Assembly: GCF_037975245.1 (NCBI RefSeq)
Contig: NC_092564.1
Coordinates: forward strand, 24,115,984-24,179,983
DNA: 64,000 bases
Direction: 5' to 3'
DNA from: Apostichopus japonicus
Taxonomy: Eukaryota > Echinodermata > Holothuroidea > Aspidochirotida > Stichopodidae
The position numbers were made by a program, and so were the translations under genes. Positions 26,627 through 37,900 of this stretch are shown here, piece after piece. Positions within the stretch are counted from its first letter, which is position 1, and every line of letters starts with the position of its first letter. A model generated the notes under the pieces. It did no database searches. It saw only the letters and a program-made list of their open reading frames with translations, and had not been told where the DNA came from.

Positions 26627-28082
26627 CTAAAAGAAAGAAGGGAGTTTATTAGTTGCCAAGTTTTACCCAAAAACTTGTTACAAGATTACCAAGAAAGGGA
26701 AGAACCATTTTTGGTTTTGCTACACTACACAAATGAAAAGATGTATATACCAGATGTAGTAAAATGAACAGCATGATAAATCAACTTCTTTAAAGGAATA
26801 TTCAAATGGCTGAAGTTGTTTGCTAAATAAGACCACATTGTGATAGCATTCGGTATAAGGTGGAGATACAGGCAAATTTTGGAGGCACTTTGTGATTGTA
26901 TCTGGCAACAGCAAAGTGAACAATGACATCATGGGAGAGTCACTTAAATTCACGGGAAGAAAAATACTACGAAAAAAGTTGCATTAGGATGAAATTGTAA
27001 ATGCAGATACTTTGACAGCTTAATAAACAAACATTCCAAATGTATCGCATAATTTGCATAATTAGCGTTCAACAAGAAGGTTATAATAAGAAAGTACAAA
27101 GCTATTGACATCACATTATTTTAGAGGCTCCCTACTGTGATTCACTCCCTGAAAGAATAGAGGGTCTAGCTAGTCAAAATCATCATATTCAATCAACCAT
27201 GTTTGGAATAAGAAACGATATATTGAGATCAGGTTTTCAACTAACATTGTGGGAATGTTTTTCTCTCCATGTAAATGGTACATTGGTTGGCAGCTCGAAC
27301 AACTTCCACACAAAATGTTAACACTATTACTAATAACTTTTGTAATACTGGTAAATCCAACATGTACTCATGGTCATTGGCACATTAAACAACTTCTACA
27401 CAAAATGTAAACACTATTACAGTACCTTACCTATTATCACACTGGTAAATCCAACATGTACTCACGGTCATTGGCACTTTAAACAACTTCTACACAAAAT
27501 GTAAACACTATTACCTTACCTATTATAACACTGGTAAATCCAACATGTACTCACTGTGATTGTTCACTAACATAAAAACTATTCCATTACACTTATCTCA
27601 ACAAATATATAGCACCATATCTGTAGTTTCTCTACTTCTTTATGATAATCCATAACACATCTGGTTGTGCTTAGAATGTCTTGCTCATATTTTCTTCCTC
27701 TTTTGCCAAGTGCACTTGAGCAGAAAACATATGGTAAGCCAATATGTTAGTGTGTTATGTCAGACGTTTAATGCCTCAAGGGAAGTCTGGGACATTTTGA
27801 TACACAACATTAATTCCGAGCAAATGCTTACGAGATATTTATATAGATATTTTTAAGGGTAATCATGATAATGTACGATACAGAACAATAGCCTGGCAAT
27901 AAAAATTAAATAAATAAAGCCTGGCAAGCATATTTGAATAATTCTGAACCCTGTAATTCAACATTACCATTAGTCATCACAAGATTATATGCTTCAGTAG
28001 CTAACAGATGATGGCACCATCTTACATAAGAAAGAATACTTCAAAGTGACCGAAGGTAGCAACATGATTGTTACATGAATGA
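26627..28082. other. Non-coding sequence with a three-copy tandem repeat
   Basis: No convincing exon. The main structure is the repeat at 27290-27557, listed separately. Confidence 0.4.
27290..27557. repeat. Three-copy tandem repeat, about 90-bp unit
   Basis: The phrase acacaaaatgtaaacactatta (first copy slightly changed) follows aacaactt at about 27298, 27388 and 27481, and each unit ends in ggtaaatccaacatgtact. The copies are well conserved. Confidence 0.85.
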
Positions 28083-28381
28083 CAGGGGTGGCAAGGCTAG
28101 GTGGCATGTGACCCCCTTCCCAGTTGTGTGAAAAACATAAAAAAAGTACATCTTTTGGAAATAAGAAGCATTCCTTTTTGTTAATTAAGATATTTTCCTC
28201 CATTTTTGTCATTAAAAAGTGCCCTATTTGCTGACAAATTAAAACAATATAGTAATTACAATGTGCTGTATTGTTTTAAAGCATTCCGCTACTGTAACTA
28301 ATATTGTAAAAGTCACATCCGGCTGCCCTTAGAACCCTGTCCCCCCCCCCTTCCAAACTGAACCCTCTTTAACCACCTCTG
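28083..28381. mobile_element. Probable non-autonomous hAT-like element (299 bp)
   Basis: The left end is CAGGGGTGG and the right end, reverse complemented, is CAGAGGTGG (8 of 9). Flanking octamers atgaatga (28075-28082) and gtgaatga (28382-28389) match at 7 of 8 positions, as expected of an older target duplication. The interior is AT-rich with C/G-rich ends and has no open frame of note. Confidence 0.7.
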
Positions 28382-28389
28382 GTGAATGA

Positions 28390-29100
28390 GGACTGAAATC
28401 TGATGGGAAGTTCACTATAGAGTTGTTACACTTAGAAAACATTAGACACTACACTAATTTGCATATTGTAAAATTTGGTAATAAAGATATGTAAATCATC
28501 CTTCAAATTTAGTAAATATACTCCCAAATTGTGAATTTATTATCAACCTTAGCCACATTTAATAATATCACACTCTGTAAGCCTACAGTGAAGGGTACCC
28601 CAGCAGTGGTTGGCATATTACTGTGCATGCATGCCTGTAGAAAAGGAAGCATTAATGTGAATCTTCAACATTCTCTGCATGATTAAGGAACCTGTGAACA
28701 AGAAATATGCAAATTTGATGATGAGGTTTCCAGTGAATGATTTATCCAGTATCATTGAATGCCTTGCAAACTGGTCAAATTGCTGTACAATAATGTAATG
28801 TACATGCAAGTATCATAATTAACACAGAAACCATAGTATTTAATAAGAGGCAACATTCATAGCATGAATTACTCCCTGAAGGAAACTTTCCTACCTATGC
28901 ACACAGTCTAACTTCCTTGAAAGTCAATCTGTCTCAACACATTCACAACTAACTTGAATAGGAATGTACTTTCACTTGCACACAACATGCTATATTTCTT
29001 AATAATACTGTAAATCTTAATAATAATCACTTTGAATTAACTGTAGAACAGACAGAAATGTTATACACCCCACAGTGCACGTATTAACCATCTGACACAA
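28390..29100. other. No feature seen
   Basis: AT-rich sequence without supported genes or repeats. Confidence 0.4.
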
Positions 29101-29109
29101 CAAAATTAC

Positions 29110-29112
<3 letters not shown>

Positions 29113-29155
<43 letters not shown>
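29113..29155. repeat. AT dinucleotide microsatellite
   Basis: A TA run of about 40 bases that forms the left border of the segment carrying the tRNA-like sequence. Confidence 0.85.
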
Positions 29156-29158
<3 letters not shown>

Positions 29159-29361
29159 AAGTCTGTTCAAAGTATCTCTTTCGAGATCCGGCTTTAGGAA
29201 TCACAAATGATTTTCGAGTTGGTTAGCATCATGTTTGATCTCTAGAGTAAGGCAAAATATGTCACCAAAAACAGAACTAGTATTGTTCGATACAGGTGAC
29301 AAACGCCTACAGTGGAATTACGATCTCCCTTACCGGTTTCGAACCTCTGGACATACAATCA

Positions 29362-29480
29362 GCGTCCATAGCCTAGTGGTTGGGGTGTCCACGTACAGAG
29401 CGGGAGGCCCGTGGTTCGAATCCCGGTGGAGGCTGAAAGTTTTTTCACTGTTCTTGATTTTCCAACTCATTACGATTTTC

Positions 29481-29515
<35 letters not shown>
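29362..29515 (+). mobile_element. tRNA-headed SINE candidate
   Basis: Bases 29362-29433 look like a degenerate tRNA. The 5' GCGTCCA can pair with the 3' TGGAGGC at 6 of 7 positions. There is an A-box-like TAGCCTAGTGGTTGGGG and a perfect B box GGTTCGAATCC at 29413-29423. The T stem is disturbed by an extra base and the anticodon arm does not fold well, so a working tRNA is unlikely. A short unrelated body (29434-29482) and an AT repeat tail (29483-29515) follow, which is the layout of a tRNA-derived SINE. Confidence 0.6.
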
Positions 29516-29518
<3 letters not shown>

Positions 29519-29519
29519 T

Positions 29520-32400
29520 GTGGGGGTTTACGTATTATTTTGCAAAAAATTATATATGTGGGGGATACAGTCAGATGAACAATAAATTAAAGTGACTCCT
29601 ACAGATATTAATAGAAAACAAAAATTAATAACTGTAATAAGAAATACTTGAACTGAAAACAGCTACTCTATCGTTAAGTAAAATGCCTCGTTAATTAACT
29701 CTTCCTATATATTTAACGTAATTAAGCTCTGTGGCGAGATAAAAAACACAGTAATATATGATGCAAGGAGTTCTCTTAAGAGACTGTCCATCACACACAG
29801 ACTATCTCAAGGCGATTACTTATCACGTCTGGGAATTGAATACTTAATTGACCTTGAAAAAGAAAAGCTCAACGGGTAGAATCTTCTGACATCAAACTTA
29901 AAGTAGCTACAGTTCTTAGTATTTAACTATTTGTTAAATATAGAGTATACATCTCTACTACACTGCCCAGATGCATCAGTTTCTGGTTTCAAGTCCTAAA
30001 GTAATAAGAACTGGCCACTTGCCAAGAAGATGCCTGAGTGGGGGGGGGGGGTTGGGAGGTGGGTTATTGTCAGCCATCCACGTCATGTGCAGCATGAAAT
30101 GTAGCTTCAGTTAAAAGTTCTGGTCTGTTTGTATGTAAGTCTGTGCACAAGCAGATCTTGCATACTGCCATGGTCAGATTGTTAAAAACTATGTCTCTCG
30201 ACCTGGGGTGAGCTGTGGGTGTGTGAAAACATTGGGATGTCCATGGGCGGTATAGCTTTTATTACGCAGGCGTAGGGAGGGCATGAATATTTCAAAAGTT
30301 TTCTGATCATTATTTATTTATTTATGTAACCACTTTATCTACAGTATGAATCTTGCAAATTATGTTCTCACGGACAAGAAGCAGTAGTAATTAAATCAGG
30401 GTTACCATTTACTGCTTTTAATTACCTATTAAGCAGGCTTCTAATACACCCACATGTTCAATGTAGAAAATAAAAAGGTATATCTGATGTGTATTTTGTG
30501 ATAATATTTGGAGAGAAATATAACCACAACAAGAAAAAAACACTGTTGAACTGAATACAAAAGCAGAATGCTGTTGCCTCTTTAAAAATAAATGTAAAAA
30601 GAAAAGAAAAAAAGCTGATGCTTTGACCTGTATTCTCTAGGCCTATGATATGATACCACAGGAATAGCTTGTGTGGTCACTGAAGAGCATCTGAGTGTAA
30701 CAAGGTATATGTCAGAGTGCATTAGAATTGCTAGACTGATGTGCTGTGAAGTATAGCTCTGCAAAAGTACATAATTTTTGAAAATAAGAATAAAACTGAT
30801 CAAAGTCAGACACCTTACTAGTTTTTTTGGTTGTTGCTAGTATCAATTTTTACTTTTAATTTTGCACAAAGAAGAGTTGTCCCTTCTGCTTACTTGAGAC
30901 CCTTGCTTTGACTTGAGTCCTTAACTTGAGTAAGTGACTTTCAGGTCCAAGTCAAGTCAGTTCTGTGGTGACTCATATAATTTGTTTTGGTCAAGTTATT
31001 TGGCTTGCTTATTTGAGTCAAGTCGAGTCACCAGAATACGTGACTCAAATTGACTTAAGTCCAAGTCAGTGACTTGACTGACTTGTTACTGGACTGTGTA
31101 GCAGGGCAGTACTGTATTGTAAACTAGGAGCTACTGGTAACAAGACTGAGTAAATGTGATAGCAGAAAAAGTATTTACCTCTTTGAAAGTACAACAAAGG
31201 AAGGCTTGATTGAACAAGAGGTCCTGTTACAGATTTTGTGCGGACAAAACGATGAGGTTCTTAGGGAAACCATAAGTCATGTTTCATAGGGCTGTGTAGT
31301 TGGGAATTCTACGTCACTGAGAGGGAACTTTTTAATTAAAATTGACATCGCTAAGTGAAAACTAACCCTGCAGAACCCTGCATGGCAACTATTTTACCCC
31401 TTGAAACACTTTTTACTATCATATTAGTTTGCTTACTTCCAAGTGATTGTATTCCATCTTTACATGAATATGGAAATCGAATGTTGAAACATGATATTTA
31501 TTTCGTCATTTCTCCTTAATACAGATTATACTCATGTCTACTGTAAGGAAGTGTGCTAGTATAATTTGCAGAATTTTGCTTCAGAATTGCTAATGGCAAA
31601 AACTATTATGAAATTACATTGTCTGTGAGACTAAGGACACATATAAAGAGGCAAATAGACAATCAGCTTAAGTGGACAGATAGCTACATTGGACAAAACA
31701 ATGAGCAAAATTAGTGAGCTTAAAGGGATGGGTGAAAAGACATGGGTCCTTAGTCTTTGTTTCAATTATCCTCTTAGGCCCAGGCAGGATCATAATATAT
31801 CCGATCCTCTCACTAAGAATTATTAACTACTTTAGACATTGCAGACATTGGTTGAACATTAATTCATAACTTTTCTTGCTTTTAAGATTCCCTTCCCAAA
31901 TTATTGAATAGTGAACCAAACTAGAATTCTAAGAGATGATTTGATCAGCTCACATACACCTGCAACTGAGAATTAGATGCTTCAACATATTCCAGCCAGG
32001 GCTATAGTTAAACCTTTCACATTGGAGCTAACTCTATCCTCACACTGCTTAGTAACACTTGGATAGTTTATGTTCAATTTCTTACTTAGCCCTTGGTGTG
32101 CAGGAAACCTGCATATGACTGGGGCATTGTAGGTCTATGGTGTTATTGTTAACTGTAAACACAGAAGGCGACAACCCTGCGCAATACAAAACTTAGGCTA
32201 ACTTAGGCCTAACTAGCAATATTCGTTACACCGCTAATCATTACATTCGGGGCTGTTTACTACGTGTACTTTGATGTGTATAGCGCGAAGACTATTCCAA
32301 ATGCATTGATTCTCACAATTAAAACTCTTCTTTCCAAGCTGTCGGCGACGTCAGCAGTACGCAATATAAATCCAGGCAACAGATAATCAACAAGCCACTC
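29520..32400. other. Non-coding sequence
   Basis: No supported exon. It includes a G run near 30042 and the GACTTGAGTC-type repeat at 30885-31095, listed separately. Confidence 0.4.
30885..31095. repeat. Degenerate repeat built on gacttgagtc/gactcaagtc
   Basis: The words acttgag, gactcaa, gtccaagtca and cgagtcacc recur in both orientations over about 210 bases, so the region can fold back on itself. It may be a decayed DNA transposon; I could not find its ends or a target duplication. Confidence 0.5.
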
Positions 32401-32402
32401 AC

Positions 32403-32520
32403 AGATCTGGAACAAGTCACAAGCGGCAGTCAGGAAGTTGTTGACGAACGAACAGCTGGTGCAAGGGTGCAGTAAACTTTTATTTACATATTCAAGTGAT
32501 AGCAAGATCTGTTGTCGATA
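32403..32520 (-). CDS. Possible minus-strand coding exon
   Basis: An open minus-strand frame containing SCSFVNNFLTAACDLFQI ends at a strong donor, GTGAGT (32402-32397). Several acceptor-like AGs lie upstream. The sequence looks less random than its surroundings. It could belong to the minus-strand gene that ends at 24465, but its phase (one leftover base) does not join directly to the exon at 26626, which needs two. Confidence 0.3.
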
Positions 32521-34734
32521 CAATTATTCATTCAGTAAAGCATTTTTTTATTATTCAATTTTGAAAATATTCAATACTAAAACAATTTATAAGATGTTCA
32601 AGCTATAAGACAAAGTATAAATCAAAAAATCAAAAGTGGTGCGTTCTGATAACAGCAGGCTGTTGATTCCCCACTGTGACAGTGATCTAGCCTATGTAAC
32701 CTGACGTAGTATATTCGAAAAAAAAAATGTTCTAGGCAGTATTTTAATTGTTTGTGTGCCATTATGCAATAAAGTAGGATGTCTTTTAGTACAGGTTAAG
32801 TTTCTTTCATTGTTTGTTTTGAATTTTACTCTATATACCTCTTTACAGTAAAAGTCTGGAATGCTTATATAAGATTGATTTATTCAGTAACGTCTGACAG
32901 GGTGACCAACTTATTGGTTATACCAAGTTATAATTAGGCCTAATCTGTTTATTAGGTTAAACACAATATTATTTGACAAAATTCAATTGTCAATTGAATT
33001 CAAAGGAGGGAGGCCAAGTTTGGTCGAGAAGAAAGAATCTCGAAACTTGCTGTGTAGGGTATAAATTAGGCCTACATAGTAAATTCAGCGTCTACTTTCA
33101 CTCGGCTAAGCACTGTCCAATAATGTTTCCTTTAAATCATTGTTAATAATTAATGAGTAATATGTTATTCCTTTCCAGATAAAAAAATAGTAATTCGTTG
33201 CGAATGAGCTTGAAAAAACGACTGACGAACTTTCCCTTCAACTTTCAATAGACTATAGTTGAACTGAAATTTGCCTAGTTATGCTGCCATTCAAATATAT
33301 TCACAAATAGTTATCAATAATTATTTAAGAAATATCATCATATTTCCAAACCCGTCAAAGGATCTGTAGCGCATGCATTATGATGGAATGAAAAGGACTG
33401 CACTTTGAAGTTCTATAAAACTGAGGGCGCTCTGCACGTTATACTCAAAAGTGAAACACATCGCTTCATCTTTTTCTTATTGATTTAATTTTTTTCCAAA
33501 TAGTTTACTATCCATTTTTTTGTGGTTGAATGATGTCAATATTGTAACGTTTGCAAAAGGCAATAATATTGGACAATTTGCGCCTAACTTATATATATCC
33601 TACCTCAAAATGGTGAAACTTGTAACATTATGTAACACTTCGACATTCATAAGTCCTGTCTTGGATCGAACACGGTCATCATACTTTAGTGTTGGGGACT
33701 TGGGGTAATATTCCATGAAGTTTGCACGGCGGAATGGTGTCGTAAACGGACTTGGGCAAGGAAGTTCGGTTGTATCGAGGGGAGGAAGTGCCTCTGATAT
33801 GCGGGACAGATGTTAGTTTAGCCATCGGATGGTATAAACATAACAACAATAACAAGATAAATCAAAGCAAATTGTCTGTAACTTATGTCTTTAGACAGAT
33901 AGGATTACATGGCACTTGCTGATGACGAGATGCAGGGAAAGAGGTGTTTTTTTTTCTCTGGGGGGTGGGGGAGTGGGGTAGCGGGGTCTCCTCTATTAAG
34001 TTGTAAATTTGAAGAGAACTTACACATGGTAATGAGTGGTGTGTGAATCTCTCATGCACGTGTATGCGCATCTATTTTTGTGTCCTTTTTTACTTCACGA
34101 TTGTGACGAATGTTTTGTTTAACAGTGACCTTTCAACAAGCCTTCAGGGACCATAGCATGAGATTGAGATGGGGCACCGGGTGGAGGGGCAGTAGTCGGA
34201 CCAGAGTTCAGTGAAGTTAAAATGGTTACATATCACGGCAACAGGCGAAAACTCATGATTACATCCCCTAACCCCCCCCCCTTCCCCCTCCTCATTCTCC
34301 ATACGGTGTCGGGACAGTGCCTTAACAATTTAGGTAGACAACTGCATAACCTCACTTAATAAATAAATCAATGTTGTTCGTATACTGCTCAGACCATGCA
34401 CTTTTCATTATTTCTATCAGAGTCTGGTATAATCTGGACCCATTAACTGGTTCGAAGTTAATGAGATTTCAATCGCTCATTAAAGCAAAGGTCATTTTTC
34501 TTTTCCCACCATAACACCACCGCCCCCACCCGCTCCCTATTGTTTGTCGGGATTAGTAATAAGTCCCAGCCATTCTTATAGACACTATATTGTTGCTGTA
34601 TAATCGTGTGCAATGTCCATGAATCCGCATGTGCTGTTGTCCACTATACACGCATTTCTGCATACATGTGCTCTGTTTATTGACTGAAGACTGCATATTG
34701 TTGACGTCCTTCGCGTGTGGTCAAGTCAAACATG

Positions 34735-34744
34735 ATTACGTAAT
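34735..34744. promoter_or_regulatory. PAR/NFIL3 bZIP box ATTACGTAAT upstream of the bZIP gene
   Basis: A perfect 10-base palindrome fitting the RTTAYGTAAY D-box consensus bound by PAR bZIP and NFIL3 proteins. It lies 159 bases before the start codon at 34903. A CRE-like TGACGTCC is at 34702-34709. Binding is inferred from the consensus only. Confidence 0.55.
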
Positions 34745-34902
34745 CGAAGGCTATCGATTCCGTCCTCTTCAGTGCACACAAAGCAGTGTGATGGTAATGG
34801 TTAACAACGGTTGCGTATGCTAATGAGGATATCAGTAGGAATGACCACGGTTAGTATGTTGTATATAGTAAGGGTTGTCGTTTTTGAGGAAGCAAAGAAA
34901 AA

Positions 34903-37900
34903 ATGACCGATCAGGAGGACAACATTTATGATTCTATCGACTCTCTGGAATGTCCTGGGACGAAAAATCGTCACCAAGGTATCCCGCCGATTAGTTCTTT
35001 TGCGAGGGCCGGAGATGTGACCGGTAAGTTGAGAAAATTTGGGACCAAAAGTTAACAATCTTTCTACAAGATTGTGGGTGAAAGACCATGTTTTGTCATT
35101 GGGTAGAGAAAAAAAAAACAGCGCTATATAAAAGTGGGAAAGTGTGCTTACCGTTACGTAAAATATATTGTTTTTAAACAGTGTCTCTTCCAGCGTTTGT
35201 TTGCAATATAACTCACCACATAAGTAAAGATGGCGCAAATAGTAGTCAATCAATTAATTTAGAGAGAAAAAGCATTGCGTAGAAAATCACACTGGCGTAT
35301 ATATGTAAATGATCCCAACACTTGGCCATATGTCTCTAGTCCCACATTTTTTAAGCATTACAAACTTTTTTGGCAAAGATTTACCACAACTTGTTAAGAA
35401 CTTGTTCGCTTCCGACTTCGACTGCTCCGAATCTGAAAGTGATTGGGGAGGGATTGCGTGTCTTGATTCCGATGGTCACAATTACGTAATTGTTCGTAAT
35501 TTCTGTCCTTCCATTCTTCGGTACAAGGCAACCCCACAAACACACAAGTCAATAACGATTACTATACGTAAGGTCGCGCCATCTTGCGTAATATTGCCTA
35601 ACAATAGAAAACAACGTAAAAAGGTTATGCATTGGATTTAAACAGTAGATTAGAAATGACTCAGCCTTATTCTCGACATATATAATGTGGATGTAACGAT
35701 TAATAGAAAGTTTATTTAGATAAACATGATATCAGGCATGAGATGAGGCATTTAATGTTATGTTTAACCAGGGAGTTGCCATACAGAATTGCAACTCCGC
35801 GGTTAAACATGGATTCCATTTATCTTTAGCAGTTGAAAATGAATAGCGACACACTGCTTGTCGAGCCTAGAATATATAGATCTGTGCGCAATATGCTATA
35901 TCGTCATAGCTTAGAAATCAGGGGAGGTGGGGTGTTGCGAGTTGCGGTACGTTCCCCACTCCGATTTGTGGAAGGCCACCCCTCCCCAGAAGTACTCCTT
36001 TTCGTAAATACGAAGTGCCCCAATTTGATAAAACAGTACCCCATTTCCATATTTTATATTTAAAATTGCCTCTTGTGGGGGAAATAATAAAAGTGCACTT
36101 TTGATGAAAGTTGTTGAGAAAATGTTAGTAAAAAGTCTACATTTGTTAAAAAAAAATTCTGAATTTTGTCGACGAATACACAGGGGATACTTTGTTGTTT
36201 TGAGGAAACTTTGTAGTGTGACCTCTGAAATCAATGTCACATATAATATACCTCACTTCCAATTGAAGTTTGATCACCCGCCCCCCCCCCTCCTCCAATG
36301 TTTTAATCATGTCCCGTCATCCCTGTGCAGTGCGCAGTTTTTTTTATCGGTGAGATGTTGGTGAATTATCTGGTGTACCCTTATATACAAACAATACATT
36401 CTATGTCCGAGAAAAAAAACCCTGTCGAAACAGATTCATCGTAGTGATATGGATGGTTGCTGGTGTAAGTGCACCAGAACTGACATGGGGGTCAACTTGG
36501 CAATGATGACGTCATACTGTTATTCATCCGTGTTTAGGTTTCAAAGGAAGTTGTGTTTGGTGTTTATATGTAGTGATAAAACATCATAAAATAGAATTCA
36601 GAATAAATTTACATCGCCCCAACATCAGCTTTTGCATGAAAAACAATACATATATAATCTAACATTATCGCACAGAGAAGATATCATCGAATTTTTGAAT
36701 TTGGTATTTTATTGGAAATTGTCTCGAATTACAAAATAGGCCTGCATGCATGCATGCACACTATTTGGCTATCGTTTTGTACACTAAAATATTGTATTAA
36801 CATTTGTGTAATGTTCACCCATTTATGTGATATTATTCTATAAGTATTAGTAAAGTGGACTTGCTCTAAACTGTCTTCTAGTTAGACCAGACATCCGGCC
36901 CTGTGAGAATCACAAAATTAACATAAAGATACTATGCGAATGAAAAAATTGTGACTATATATCGTTAATTGACAAATTTAAGATATTGTTCCTGATCACT
37001 TTTTGCAAGGGAAAACGTCACTGTGTTAACAACACATATATATCTTGCTGCACTGTTAGACTTTACTGATTTATGGATATTTACCTCAACCGAACGTTTT
37101 ATAATATTATATAATGACGCAAGTAAGCACCAGTTCTAGATTGGTTCACTTAAAGATCACAAACCATCGATCATAATTTTTTTCTTATCAGATTTATTGC
37201 AGATTTCTCTCCAATTTGTTTTTCATGTAAATCACAGAAAACGTCAATTAGTCGACACTGATTCCAATGCTAAACAATTTTTCAAATGAAACGTGTTAGC
37301 TGAATTGTTGCAATGTAATTATGGCATGATAAGAATAAAGCAGGTATATCAGTTCAAGACGTTGTTTTGAGTAAATCCATCTGTGCGTCTGTATTTTTCC
37401 TGACTGGTATGTTTACCTGCACAAATCAAAGCCAGGAAATGAGCTTGGTATTGGTAGGAATCCAGGAAGTCGTATGCACCCTCTGATGATAAAGACCCTT
37501 CAGTGTCAAACAAGCTATAAGGAAAGTTCCAAAGACTAGCAAGAGCCGTCATTTCTGCTAGACTTCAGTTGAAAAGAACATCCCAACTGAACTTTTATTT
37601 CTTAACAAAACTTTTCTGCACCTTTATGTCAAAACCACATGCTAATAACACTGTGTGTGATGAAGATATGAATTTATCAAATTTGGTGATATTCTTGCAT
37701 CTGACAACAGCTGAGTGACCGATGTCAACACTGCAACTGAGTTGCAAATGTTCTGTTTTTTTTACATTTCAAATAATTTGAAGAATGTAGTTTGTTGTAA
37801 TAGAAGCCTGCAGGTTTTTTACTTTTTTATTACTATTTGAATAATCAGTATGTGGGACTGTATGAACAAAGTCTGTATTGAAATGTGGTTCAATGCAGTT

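Noticed and set aside
29362-29433. Functional tRNA gene
   Set aside because: The B box is perfect, but the T stem has an extra base, the D and anticodon arms fold poorly, and an AT tail follows; a SINE head fits better.
34801-35253. 150-codon minus-strand open frame
   Set aside because: It runs antisense across bZIP exon 1 and its intron, has no family resemblance and no matching splice context.
36000-36364. Overlapping frames near a GC-rich patch
   Set aside because: No inverted ends or flanking duplication could be found and no protein resemblance was seen.
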